DNA from: Lentzea kentuckyensis
Lineage (GTDB): Bacteria; Actinomycetota; Actinomycetes; Mycobacteriales; Pseudonocardiaceae
Length of the DNA stretch: 64,000 nt
NCBI RefSeq assembly: GCF_002150765.1
Contig: NZ_MUYM01000081.1
Coordinates: forward strand, 1 to 64,000
Direction of reading: 5' to 3'
A program made the translations under genes and the position numbers. The notes below the pieces were generated by a model, which worked only from the letters and a program-made list of their open reading frames with translations, had not been told where the DNA came from and did no database searches. Positions 43,632 to 52,171 of the stretch are shown one piece after another. Every line of letters starts with the position of its first letter. Within the stretch, counting starts at the first letter, position 1.

Positions 43632-44205
43632 TCGCGAACCAGCCGACATCGGATACGTCCCGTGCGGTGTCGAGCAGATCGCTCAAGATGAGGCTCGACT
43701 TCGGCAAGACCCAGACAGCAGACTCGGAGCCTCCTGGGGCCTGCGCGCACTCGGTCACCACCTGCAGTCGGAACCCGAACTGGTCGAACGCACGCTCCAG
43801 TCTGTCGTCACCCACGCGGACCCGCGGATTGCTGTCTCCGCAGCGAGCATCTTGGCAAGGGTCCTGCTCGACGGCGTCCCACAGGATCAACTCGTCTCGC
43901 CCATCGCGTTCCCGATCACGTTCGCCATCCCGGAGGACGTGGACGCCGACGATCGCGCAGCGTGGTACGAGAACGTCAAGGTCGCGTCCGCCTTCGTGTC
44001 CGCACACGCGGCACGGGATGCGGTTGCGATCCAGCGCGCTGCATCGCTCCTGGGCGGCGCTGGCGCGTTCGAAGTGCTGGTCGTTCTGGTCGACTCGGCG
44101 GCGCGGAAGCTGGAGCGCCATGCTGCTTGGTTCGGTGAGGCGTTGCGTTCCGCGGAGCTCCCGCACGAGGCTGCGCCAAGTCTCGAGGACACGGATAGAT
44201 CGTGA
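43621..44205 (+). CDS. Hypothetical helical protein
   Basis: This is a 194-residue protein starting at GTG 43621 inside the previous gene. It is largely alpha-helical with an Ala-rich region that could form HEAT-like repeats (SWGLRALGHHLQ; AVSAASILARVLLD). No catalytic motif is visible. Its stop overlaps the next start (GTGA), showing tight coupling with the zinc-finger protein and the dual-HTH protein. Confidence 0.65.
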   Translation: MERDREPADIGYVPCGVEQIAQDEARLRQDPDSRLGASWGLRALGHHLQSEPELVERTLQSVVTHADPRIAVSAASILARVLLDGVPQDQLVSPIAFPITFAIPEDVDADDRAAWYENVKVASAFVSAHAARDAVAIQRAASLLGGAGAFEVLVVLVDSAARKLERHAAWFGEALRSAELPHEAAPSLEDTDRS

Positions 44206-44882
44206 AGTTGGTCGACAAGGTCTCCAAGGACCGCCGACTGTCCTGGAACCGCAAAGGCGGATTGGTGTTGACCGCGTTCCTCGAACGCGTAGGCCTTGAG
44301 CTCACGGCAGTGCGACTCCGCGAGCTGACCAGGCTCTCAAACGCGGATCTGGCCAACCAGTTACAGCGCTTCATCAAGGGCGGCGTGCTGACCCGCCGGA
44401 CTGACCTCGAGGCGTTTCCGGCAGAGGACTACTTCCTGCTGCCACAGGAAATGCGCGTTCGCGCGCGGACCACACTGCAGTTGGCCGACGATGCCGAACT
44501 GAGGGAACTCACAGAGGAACGCGGCCTCGACATCGAAGCTGCCTTCGGCCGGTTCTCGACCCGGCAGCCTTACAAAGTGGCTCTCGGCAAGGCGCTGCGC
44601 GACGTGCGCAACGACCTCACTTGGAGCCTCACAGACGTGGCAACCGTTGCGCCGGTACAGGTATCGGTGGCAACCCTGTCCAACTACGAATGTGGCGTCA
44701 CCCTTCCAACGCCGATCATGGTCGCCCAGCTGGCCCGCCTCTACGGGGTGAACGCGGTCGATCTGATCGTGCACGCCGCGTGCCACTCAAAGACCGACAA
44801 GAGGGTGCAACAGCTGAAGATCGCCGACCCGACGTTCCGCGCGGTACTCACGCACCTGTACGCCGCTCATGATCAGCAATAG
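44202..44882 (+). CDS. Winged-helix plus XRE double DNA-binding protein
   Basis: This 226-residue protein seems to have two DNA-binding domains. Residues 15-65 look like a winged helix (LTRLSNADLANQLQRFIKG), and residues 125-190 form an XRE helix-turn-helix (ATVAPVQVSVATLSNYECG, then TPIMVAQLARLYGV). It is translationally coupled to the 194-residue protein (GTGA). A regulator of this operon is the simplest explanation. Confidence 0.7.
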   Translation: MKLVDKVSKDRRLSWNRKGGLVLTAFLERVGLELTAVRLRELTRLSNADLANQLQRFIKGGVLTRRTDLEAFPAEDYFLLPQEMRVRARTTLQLADDAELRELTEERGLDIEAAFGRFSTRQPYKVALGKALRDVRNDLTWSLTDVATVAPVQVSVATLSNYECGVTLPTPIMVAQLARLYGVNAVDLIVHAACHSKTDKRVQQLKIADPTFRAVLTHLYAAHDQQ

Positions 44883-44969
44883 TGGCGGCTCACTCAACGA
44901 CTCCCCAGCGTTGCACGTCTTAAGCCAGTTCGCTGGGCATCCACACATACGCGCGGTTGCATAAAGCTC

Positions 44970-45497
44970 ATGACCGCGACAACTGGCACACGGGACGGCA
45001 GGGAGCGCCGTAGATACCGACCAGGTCCTACGACCGCAGGGGCAATAATCGGCGCGGTCGTTCCGGACTCCCTCACGGCAGCGTGCCTGAAGACGGAGCC
45101 GCTCCCCTCGATCAACCTCAGCGAGCTGTCGCGGGACGGCACGATCCACTTCGGAATGGCCGCGATCGACGACCACGGCAGGTTCACCGACCGCCGGATC
45201 CTTCGGACGCTGAGCTGGGAGCCAGAAGGCCGGATCGACATCGCGCTACACGGCGACATCATCGTTGTTCGCTCAGTTCACTACGGAACTGACCTGGTCT
45301 CGCCCAGAGGTTTCATCAAGCTGCCGCTCCCGATCCGGAGGTGGCGTTCCCTGAACGCCGGCGACAGACTGCTGCTCGTTTCCATTCCCACGTCGGCAGT
45401 GCTCTTGGCGTACGACTGCGCGGCGTTGGGGAAAATTCTCAACGCGTACCACGCACCTGCTGTCGGACTCGATCATGCAGCGCCCAGATGCAGCTGA
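44970..45497 (+). CDS. AbrB/MazE-like protein paired with a recombinase
   Basis: This is a 175-residue protein. Residues about 60-140 contain swapped-hairpin-like strands (RFTDRRILRTLSW; FIKLPLPIRRWRSLNAGDRL; VLLAYDCAALGKIL) with the layout of AbrB/MazE/SpoVT DNA-binding domains found in actinomycetes beside tyrosine recombinases. It ends inside the recombinase gene (23-base overlap), so the pair is coupled. A role in controlling recombination or transcription of the pair is inferred. Confidence 0.68.
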   Translation: MTATTGTRDGRERRRYRPGPTTAGAIIGAVVPDSLTAACLKTEPLPSINLSELSRDGTIHFGMAAIDDHGRFTDRRILRTLSWEPEGRIDIALHGDIIVVRSVHYGTDLVSPRGFIKLPLPIRRWRSLNAGDRLLLVSIPTSAVLLAYDCAALGKILNAYHAPAVGLDHAAPRCS

Positions 45498-46503
45498 TCT
45501 AGCTACAGCTCGCGCAGTGCTCGAGCGGCTAGGCGTGACCCCCGAGGATCTTCTCGACGCGCAGCAAGCTCCAGGCGAGCACGTGCCAACCTTCGCCGAG
45601 TTCGTGCCCGTTGTCGCGACCGCGGTGAGCGATGGGACCAGGCGCCTCTACGGAATCTATTGGGCTCGAGTGGTGACGCTCTGGGGAACTCGAACGCTCG
45701 ATGAGCCTACAGCTACTGAAATCGCAGCGTTGGTCGAATCCACGAAGTCGCGGGCTGTGGTGCGGCGCAACAGTCGTGGCGGCCGGAGCGCTGGCGAGCA
45801 CATGGTCGCCGCGCTGCGCTGTCTCTACAAGTTTGCGGCCGCCGATGACCACATCGCACTTGCACGCAACCCCGCGCTGCTCGTCGCAAAGCCTCGCAGG
45901 ATCCCGTCGACACGCCGAGGCCTGCAGAACGTGCGGGTCGAGGAGGTCGCGGAAGTCGCGTCCACGACGGGGAACGACCCAGCGCTCGACGCGCTCCTCG
46001 TCCGCCTTCACCTGGAAACGGCCTGCCGCACTGGTGCTGCGCTCGCTCTTCGCCCCTGCGACATCGACGAAGAACAGTGCCTGATCCTTCTGCAGGAGAA
46101 GGGTGGGGTCTTCCGCTGGCAGCCAGCATCTCCGACCCTCATCGCGCACCTGATCGACCACGGCCTCGTGCGCGGCAGTGTGGATCCACGAGGTCCGCTG
46201 CTCCGCTACCGAGATGGCAGGCCCCTCACGAAGCGCCGCTACGACGGCCTGTGGGCACGCGTGCGCCGACAACACGAGTGGGCTGCACGCCAGCTGGTCA
46301 GCACACATTGGTTGCGCCACACGACGCTCACCTTCGTTGAACGCAGGTTCGGACTGGCCATCGCCCAGGCCTACGCAGGCCACTCGCCGGCAAACAACTC
46401 CGCGACCACAACGACGACCTACGTCCGCGCCAACGAGATCGAGGTCGCAACCGCGCTGTCCGCACTCACGGGCGAGCCGCACCCTCTCGCCATTGGAGCG
46501 TGA
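45475..46503 (+). CDS. Tyrosine recombinase (integrase family)
   Basis: This 342-residue protein has the complete catalytic set: Arg185 (TACRTGAAL), Lys209, His278 and Arg281 (THWLRHTTL), His303 (YAGHSP) and Tyr316 (TTYVRA). Residues 35-140 form the N-terminal SAM-like core-binding domain. It could excise or integrate a mobile element or resolve multimers. It starts inside the AbrB-like gene. No tRNA gene or direct-repeat attachment site is visible within the window, so it may not be the integrase of the conjugation module 11 kb away. Confidence 0.9.
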   Translation: MQRPDAADLATARAVLERLGVTPEDLLDAQQAPGEHVPTFAEFVPVVATAVSDGTRRLYGIYWARVVTLWGTRTLDEPTATEIAALVESTKSRAVVRRNSRGGRSAGEHMVAALRCLYKFAAADDHIALARNPALLVAKPRRIPSTRRGLQNVRVEEVAEVASTTGNDPALDALLVRLHLETACRTGAALALRPCDIDEEQCLILLQEKGGVFRWQPASPTLIAHLIDHGLVRGSVDPRGPLLRYRDGRPLTKRRYDGLWARVRRQHEWAARQLVSTHWLRHTTLTFVERRFGLAIAQAYAGHSPANNSATTTTTYVRANEIEVATALSALTGEPHPLAIGA

Positions 46504-46530
46504 GGTGGAGGAGACGCCGCACGTGTCTAA

Positions 46531-46546
46531 GCGAACATATGTGCGA
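46531..46546. promoter_or_regulatory. LexA-box-like palindrome
   Basis: gcgaac-atat-gtgcga matches the actinobacterial SOS box (TCGAAC-N4-GTTCGA) at 10 of 12 positions. It lies 24 bases before ATG 46570. A direct repeat of gcgaac overlaps the site. DNA-damage induction of the two small downstream genes is a testable guess. Confidence 0.35.
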
Positions 46547-46569
46547 ACGCAGTGATAGGTTCTCGCCTC

Positions 46570-46899
46570 ATGGATCGGCAGCTTCTCGAACCGTCCCAAA
46601 TGGATGGTCAGCTCACGTACAGGTTCGATACGACCGGCCGTCGGGTGGCGCTCCTGCCCGCGCGATGCAAACTCGGTCGGCACACCCTCGGCCACTCTCA
46701 GTTCCGAGCGGTCGTGCACGACGGCGAAGCCCACATCAGCTGCCTGGCCTGCGCCACCGACACCCCCGATCACTTCTGGCGGCTGACCGCCACGGCACCC
46801 GCACCCGACAGGGCGGAGCTGTCCGAGGAGCTTTACCTCGATCTCGTCCAGAGCCGATCGCGGGCTGCACTGTCCTCAAAGGGCGGCCGACATGATTAA
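46570..46899 (+). CDS. Small hypothetical Cys-pair protein
   Basis: This is a 109-residue protein starting at ATG 46570. A beta-rich N-terminal half is followed by CLACATDTPDHFW, with CKLGRH before it, so a Cys/His zinc site is possible. The next gene begins eight bases before its stop, so the two are coupled. No named family is recognised. A LexA-box-like site lies just upstream. Confidence 0.6.
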   Translation: MDRQLLEPSQMDGQLTYRFDTTGRRVALLPARCKLGRHTLGHSQFRAVVHDGEAHISCLACATDTPDHFWRLTATAPAPDRAELSEELYLDLVQSRSRAALSSKGGRHD

Positions 46900-47200
46900 C
46901 AGCCCATTCACCATCTGGGAGGGCGACGACGTACACGGCCGCAGACCAGTGATCACCGGCGTCTCGGTCAGCCTGGACGACTTGTTCGCCCGCAAACCCG
47001 GCGCCAAGCGGCATGTCATACCCACTGGACTCGACTTGACCGGTGCGGTGAAAGGGCAGCTCCACGGCCGCTTTCCCGGCGTCGAAGGCGACTGGCTCGG
47101 CGTCGTCAACTACGCGATCAACTACGCCGACGGTCGGCGAGAGAAGCTGTACGTGCCCGACCAGCTTGTCTCCTTCGACGTGCTGCGGTTACGCGAGTAG
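46892..47200 (+). CDS. Small hypothetical protein
   Basis: This is a 102-residue soluble beta-rich protein (VITGVSVSLDDLF; VVNYAINYADGRREKLYVPD). It overlaps the preceding gene by eight bases and is probably its partner. No domain is recognised. It is followed by the LigD gene after about 95 bases that contain a hairpin. Confidence 0.6.
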   Translation: MINSPFTIWEGDDVHGRRPVITGVSVSLDDLFARKPGAKRHVIPTGLDLTGAVKGQLHGRFPGVEGDWLGVVNYAINYADGRREKLYVPDQLVSFDVLRLRE

Positions 47201-47254
47201 ACGGAGCTGACCTGCACCGACGCGCGAAGTTAGGCCGATCGGGTTACCTTCAGA

Positions 47255-47283
47255 TTCCTGGTGAGAGGGCAACACACCAGGAA
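47255..47283 (+). repeat. 9-bp hairpin before ligD
   Basis: ttcctggtg and caccaggaa pair perfectly around an 11-base loop. The stem ends two bases before the Shine-Dalgarno sequence ggaggt. It may end the upstream transcript or regulate LigD translation. Confidence 0.55.
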
Positions 47284-47294
47284 CGGAGGTCACC

Positions 47295-49286
47295 ATGGCC
47301 GCAGCGCACAGCTCCGTTCCCGCGTGGATCGACCCCATGCTCGCCAAGCCCGACGGCGGCCGTCTCCGCGAGGGCCCGCAGTGGGCCTATGAGTACAAGC
47401 TGGACGGCTACCGCGTGGCGATGCGGATCGCTGCGGACGGCACCACGGTGCTGACCAGCCGTAACGGTCTCGACCTCACCGCCGAGTTCGCTGAGCTGAC
47501 CGGCGTGCTCACCGCGGCGCTGCGAGGGCGCGCCGCGGTCCTCGACGGTGAGGTCGTGGTCTACAACGAGGCAGGCCAGATCGACTTCGGCCTGCTGCAG
47601 CAACGACGAGGCCGCTTCCAAAGGCACCGCACCGCCCGGCGAACTGACCCGTTCGACGACGTCCCGGTCCGGTTCCTGGCGTTCGACCTCCTACAGCTCG
47701 ACCACCAGCTTCTCCTCGACCGGCCGTACGAACAGCGACGGCAACAGCTCACCGAGCTCCCCATGCCTGATCCGTTCCGGATCACCGTGGTGCCGTCGTT
47801 CACCGCCGACGATCTGTCCGCCGAGCGCCTGACTCCGCAACGGCTCCTCGAGCGCGTGGCAGCAGAAGGTCACGAAGGCCTTGTCGCCAAGCGGCTCGAT
47901 TCTCCTTATCTCCCAGGCAAGCGGCCCGACTTCTGGTGCAAGCACCCGCTCGTGCAGACACACGAGGTCATCGTGTGCGGCTGGAGGCCTGGCCAGAGCG
48001 GCTTCACCGGCACCGTCGGCGGACTCCTGCTCGGCGCGCACGACCCGGACACCGGCGACCTGGTCTACATCGGCGATGTGGGCACCGGCTTCACCAGGCA
48101 GGATCGCGATCAGCTGCGCGACCGGCTGCAACCGCTGGAGCGCCCCGGCCACCCGTTTGCAGTCGCGCCCCCGCGTGAGGATGTCGTGCGTGCTCGATGG
48201 GTGGACCCGGTGCTGGTCGGCGAGGTGCGGTTCCGGCAGTTCACCCGCGGCGACGACGGTCGACTGCGGCACACCGCGTGGCGTGGTTTGCGCGCGGACC
48301 GCGATCCGTCCGAGGTGATCGCACCGCAGCCAGGCCGCCCCAGCCCGCAGCGTGCCGCCGAGTCGCCCGAGATCGGCAGTCGCGTGACGGTCAACGCGGG
48401 TGGTCGCACACTTACCCTGTCGAACTTGGACAAGGCTCTGTATCCGGACGGCACGACCAAGAGCGAGATCATTGCCTACTACAGCAGGATCGCTCCGATC
48501 TTGCTGCCGCACTTGCGCGACAGACCGGTCACGTTCGTCAGGTTCCCCAACGGGGTACACGGGCAGAAGTTCTTCCAGAAGAACACCGACGCGAGCGCGC
48601 CGGGCTGGCTGCCGACCGTGTCGTTGCGCAGCGGCGGTTCCCGGCGGGGAGCCGACGCGAACGAGATCGTCCGGTATCCGCTGCTGCACGAACTCGCGGC
48701 CCTCGTGTGGGCCGCCAACCTCGCGGCGCTCGAACTCCACGTTCCTCAATGGACAGTTGCGGACGGCGCACGAGAACTGCCGAACAGACTCGTGTTCGAT
48801 CTCGATCCCGGACCGGGCACCACGATCGTCGATTGCTGCCGGGTGGCCGAGTGGCTGTACGAAGTGCTCGTCGCCGACGGGCTTGCCCCGGTCGCCACGA
48901 CTTCCGGCTCGAAGGGGATGCAGGTCTACGCAGGCATCGAGACGACCAACGCACAGGCCCCTTCGGCTTACGCAAAAGCCATCGCGGTGGCCTTCGAGCA
49001 GGAGACACCTCAACAGGTGACGGCCACAATGACGAAGGCGCGCCGTGAGGGCAAGGTGTTCATCGACTGGAGTCAGAACAACGCCGCCAAGACCACCATC
49101 GCGCCCTACTCGCTACGCGGTCGCGACGAGCCGACCGTGGCAACACCGGTCACGTGGGACGAGGTCCGCGACTGCCGCAAGCCGGAACAGTTGGTGTTCA
49201 CCGCGGACGATGTGCTCGAACGAGCAGACGACATTGGCGATCTCTTCGAATCCGTCGACCAGCACCGCGTACCCCTCCCTGGTTGA
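47295..49286 (+). CDS. ligD: LigD-type ligase-polymerase for non-homologous end joining
   Basis: This 663-residue protein joins an N-terminal ATP-dependent DNA ligase (catalytic KLDG with Lys35) to a C-terminal primase-polymerase domain (LSNLDKALYPDG, KFFQKN, and metal motif FDLDPGP). It lacks the phosphoesterase domain; the order Lig-Pol resembles Bacillus LigD, whereas mycobacterial LigD is Pol-PE-Lig. It fills and seals double-strand breaks with Ku, but no ku gene is in the window. ATG 47295 follows ggaggt. Confidence 0.92.
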   Translation: MAAAHSSVPAWIDPMLAKPDGGRLREGPQWAYEYKLDGYRVAMRIAADGTTVLTSRNGLDLTAEFAELTGVLTAALRGRAAVLDGEVVVYNEAGQIDFGLLQQRRGRFQRHRTARRTDPFDDVPVRFLAFDLLQLDHQLLLDRPYEQRRQQLTELPMPDPFRITVVPSFTADDLSAERLTPQRLLERVAAEGHEGLVAKRLDSPYLPGKRPDFWCKHPLVQTHEVIVCGWRPGQSGFTGTVGGLLLGAHDPDTGDLVYIGDVGTGFTRQDRDQLRDRLQPLERPGHPFAVAPPREDVVRARWVDPVLVGEVRFRQFTRGDDGRLRHTAWRGLRADRDPSEVIAPQPGRPSPQRAAESPEIGSRVTVNAGGRTLTLSNLDKALYPDGTTKSEIIAYYSRIAPILLPHLRDRPVTFVRFPNGVHGQKFFQKNTDASAPGWLPTVSLRSGGSRRGADANEIVRYPLLHELAALVWAANLAALELHVPQWTVADGARELPNRLVFDLDPGPGTTIVDCCRVAEWLYEVLVADGLAPVATTSGSKGMQVYAGIETTNAQAPSAYAKAIAVAFEQETPQQVTATMTKARREGKVFIDWSQNNAAKTTIAPYSLRGRDEPTVATPVTWDEVRDCRKPEQLVFTADDVLERADDIGDLFESVDQHRVPLPG

Positions 49287-49345
49287 TGTCGATAAGTCGG
49301 GCTGGTGAACGCTGTGGCGATCCAGGTAACCCCGCACGCAACCGC

Positions 49346-49963
49346 TCAGCTGGCCGACGAGCGAAGTCGGCCGAGGCCGGGCAGAAACCGGCCGGCGCGC
49401 GAGGCGTAAGCCTTGTATGCCTCGCCGTGCGTGAGCAGCAGGTACGGTTCCTCCACCACACGGACCTGGACCTCAATCGCGAGTACGAGCGCAACCAGGG
49501 CTCCCAGAGCGATCACGTTGGGCGCCAACAAGGCCAGGCCGACGCCGGTCGTGATCATCGCGGTGAAGACAGGGTTGCGCACGTGCGCGAACAGGCCGTG
49601 CGTGACCAGCGTAGTTGCTTCCGCCTGATCCACACCGATTCGCCAGGACGTGCCCATCACCCGCTGAGCCGCCAACGTGGCCGCGACTCCGCCGGCCGAC
49701 AGCACCGCGCCGATAGCGTGACCGCCTCCTCCATCGAGAGCATCGACCGGTGTGAGCACGCCGGCGAGCTGCAGCGCGGGGGCTGCCAGGCCCAGGACGA
49801 GCGCCGCCGCGAACAGCGCACCGCCCCACCATTCGAGCGAGCCCATCGGGCCGCGGACACCAAGGAAGCCTGTGGACCCTGTCGCGCGCCATTGCACCCA
49901 ACTGCGCCAGCCGAACGCCAGCGCCAGGTAGACCACGGACATGCCCAATGCCAAGCCGGCCAT
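49346..49963 (-). CDS. Isoprenylcysteine-methyltransferase-like membrane protein
   Basis: This is a 205-residue protein with about five membrane segments and the C-terminal signature GLFAHVRNPVFTAM followed by EEPYLLLTHGEAYKAYASR, typical of the ICMT/NnrU/PEMT-like family that methylates or senses small molecules at the membrane. Start ATG 49963 follows gaggag and removes a basic non-coding extension. The substrate is unknown. Confidence 0.82.
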   Translation of the reverse strand: MAGLALGMSVVYLALAFGWRSWVQWRATGSTGFLGVRGPMGSLEWWGGALFAAALVLGLAAPALQLAGVLTPVDALDGGGGHAIGAVLSAGGVAATLAAQRVMGTSWRIGVDQAEATTLVTHGLFAHVRNPVFTAMITTGVGLALLAPNVIALGALVALVLAIEVQVRVVEEPYLLLTHGEAYKAYASRAGRFLPGLGRLRSSAS

Positions 49964-50088
49964 CCGACACTCCTCACAGAATCTCGCCCGCGCTCTCCGC
50001 GAACTCGTGGACGTTGTCCTGGCGGTCGACACCGACTCCGTGGACGACCCGGTGACCACAAGGTGGCTATAGGAGCGGCGTGCTGATA

Positions 50089-50745
50089 TCAGCCAGTGCC
50101 GAGCGGCTGCGCGTTGCGGGCGGTGAGCATCGCCTTAAGTGTCAGCACTTCAGCGTCCTGGCTGGTCGCGATGGAGTTGGCGAGATTTCGCACGACCGGA
50201 GTGGCCGCCTTCTCCGCCGCGTACCGAGACATCGCGCCGCCACCTTCGTGGTGCCGCGTCATCAGCTGCAGGAACAGCACGTCGAACTCCTTGCCGCTCA
50301 ACCCGCGCAGGCGAGCGAGCTCCTGCGACGTAGCCATGCCCGGCATGCGGCCACCGTCCACACCGGACGCGGAATGGTGGTGATCACCGTTCATCCACGT
50401 CATCAGCTGGCCCGCGGGCGCCTGCTCGAGCTCGCCCCACATGTTGAGCCAGCCCTTCATCCGGCCGACCTGCTCGAGCTGTGTCGATCCGATGTCGAAC
50501 GCGATCTGGCGCACGTCGGGGTCGTCGCTGCGGCTTGGAACGAGGTTGGCCATCTGCACGGCCTGCAGGTGGTGCCACGACATGTCCTGGTTGAACCCAA
50601 TGTCGACCGCGGTCGGTGCGTTGTCGGGCGAGCTGGAACGGCCGATAGCGATCCCTCCAGCCGCACCGAGCAGCACCAGTGCGATGCCGACCGCTATCCC
50701 GATCACCCGCCGGGACCAGTTCGGGGCCGTCGCCTGCGCGTCCAT
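50089..50745 (-). CDS. DUF305 periplasmic-type protein
   Basis: This 218-residue protein has one N-terminal membrane helix (residues about 13-35) and a four-helix DUF305 domain with two His/Met-rich repeats: DMSWHHLQAVQMA and LMTRHHEGGGAMS, plus GDHHHS between them. DUF305 proteins are ferritin-like in fold and often accompany metal-resistance genes. ATG 50745 follows ggagg. It is the last gene of the metal-resistance operon that starts at 55.0 kb. Confidence 0.88.
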   Translation of the reverse strand: MDAQATAPNWSRRVIGIAVGIALVLLGAAGGIAIGRSSSPDNAPTAVDIGFNQDMSWHHLQAVQMANLVPSRSDDPDVRQIAFDIGSTQLEQVGRMKGWLNMWGELEQAPAGQLMTWMNGDHHHSASGVDGGRMPGMATSQELARLRGLSGKEFDVLFLQLMTRHHEGGGAMSRYAAEKAATPVVRNLANSIATSQDAEVLTLKAMLTARNAQPLGTG

Positions 50746-50806
50746 CAATTGCCTCCAGAATGGGGGCGGCGTTGAACGGCACGCCCCAAGGTGATCAAGA
50801 CTTGAG

Positions 50807-51406
50807 TCAGCCGATCAACGTCGACCAGTAGAACCAGAACGCCTGCAGCACCGCACCGGCGATGAGCAGGTACCACAGGATGAGCACCACGCTGTGGTAG
50901 TCGGCCAATGTCGCCGTTGCTCGTCGTGGTGACGGCAGATGCCCTTGCTCCAGGTTGTGCAGCGTCGTGTACCAGAAGATCGGGATCATCACGACCCACA
51001 CGGCCATGCAGTACGGGCACAGCGCGCCGATCACGTACAGGCTTTGAAAGATCAGCCAGTGCACGAACACGACGCCGAACGTGACGCCGGCCTGCAGGCC
51101 GAGCCAGCACCAGCGCGGTAGTGCAGCTCCGGTTGCCAGCACCACGCCGATCGTGACGACCGCTGCGAACCCGGCGATGCCGAGCAGCGGGTTCGGGAAC
51201 CCGAACACCTCGGCCTGCGAAGTCTTCATGATCGAGCCGCAGCTCAGCACCGGGTTGATGCTGCACGTCGGGACATAGTCGGCGTTTCTGAGCAGCGCGA
51301 TCTTCTCGACGGTCAGCACGAAGGCCGTGACCAGGCCGATCCCGCCGCCCGCGATGAGCAGCCACGGGAGCAGCCTGGTCACGAACCGCACTTCGGTTGA
51401 CGTCAC
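50807..51406 (-). CDS. Vitamin K epoxide reductase-family (VKOR) oxidoreductase
   Basis: This 199-residue protein has about five membrane segments and the VKOR residues: loop cysteines Cys48 and Cys56, and the active-site pair Cys130-Pro-Tyr-Cys133 in LCPYCM. Bacterial VKOR reoxidises DsbA-like partners using quinone. Its GTG start overlaps the stop of the upstream DsbA-like gene (GTGA), so the pair is coupled. Confidence 0.92.
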   Translation of the reverse strand: MTSTEVRFVTRLLPWLLIAGGGIGLVTAFVLTVEKIALLRNADYVPTCSINPVLSCGSIMKTSQAEVFGFPNPLLGIAGFAAVVTIGVVLATGAALPRWCWLGLQAGVTFGVVFVHWLIFQSLYVIGALCPYCMAVWVVMIPIFWYTTLHNLEQGHLPSPRRATATLADYHSVVLILWYLLIAGAVLQAFWFYWSTLIG

Positions 51407-52089
51407 TTGGCCAGTTCCCGGTCGATGGTGGCCTTGAGCGCGCTGTAGCTCGGCGGACCCTGGAACTTGGTGCCGTTGACGAAGAAGGTCGGCGTGCCCT
51501 GGACTCCCACGGTCACGCCGTCCTTGCGGTCCTTGAGCACGCGCTCCACAGTGGCCGGGTCGTTCACGTCGGCTTCAAACTTGGCCATGTCCAGGCCGAG
51601 GTCACGAGCGAATCCGAAGAACGTCTCGCGGTGGGAGACCTGTTGGTCGCCCCAGCTCGCCTGACTCTCGTACATGCGGTGGTACATCGCTTCGAGCTTG
51701 CCCTGCTTGCCCGCGGCCTCCACAACAGTGGCGGCCAGCTCGGCGTTGCGGTGGGCGGGAACCGGGAAGTAACGCATCACGAACGTCACGCGGTCGCCGT
51801 ACTCGCCCCGCAGCTTCTCCACGCCGGGGTAAGCCGCACGGCACGCCTCACATTCGAGATCGAGGAACTCGACCACGGTCACCTTGGCGTTGGGCACGTC
51901 GTTGAGCTTGTGACTGTCGGGCCGGACAAGCGCGGCCGTCGCAGGCGCCGGGACGGGTCCGACGGCGTTAGTGGGCCCGGCCTGCTGCGGCGTCGAGGGC
52001 CCGGTGAGCTTGCTGATCAGGATGAAGCCTCCGACCACCACCACGACGACAGCGATGATGATCAACGAAAGCCTGGCGTTCTTGGTCAT
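51403..52089 (-). CDS. Membrane-anchored DsbA-like thioredoxin
   Basis: This 228-residue protein has one N-terminal membrane anchor (residues 8-26), a Pro-rich linker, and a thioredoxin-fold domain with the redox motif CEAC (Cys80, Cys83) and the cis-Pro loop VQGTPTFF. It forms disulfides in proteins outside the membrane and is reoxidised by the neighbouring VKOR. ATG 52089 follows agagg; the track start six codons upstream is TTG and unlikely. Confidence 0.92.
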   Translation of the reverse strand: MTKNARLSLIIIAVVVVVVGGFILISKLTGPSTPQQAGPTNAVGPVPAPATAALVRPDSHKLNDVPNAKVTVVEFLDLECEACRAAYPGVEKLRGEYGDRVTFVMRYFPVPAHRNAELAATVVEAAGKQGKLEAMYHRMYESQASWGDQQVSHRETFFGFARDLGLDMAKFEADVNDPATVERVLKDRKDGVTVGVQGTPTFFVNGTKFQGPPSYSALKATIDRELAK

Positions 52090-52171
52090 GACGACATACC
52101 TCTGCAACGGTGCGAAGAATGTGGACGATCACGTGCCGCCCCAGCCGGAGGCTGGAGCGGCACGTGATCGT

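Noticed and set aside
45529-46773. Minus-strand open frame of 414 codons
   Set aside because: It is a shadow of the tyrosine recombinase gene, which has all catalytic residues.
47255-47283. Hairpin before ligD as an attachment site for the recombinase
   Set aside because: No second copy of the sequence is visible in the window, so it is kept as a simple hairpin.
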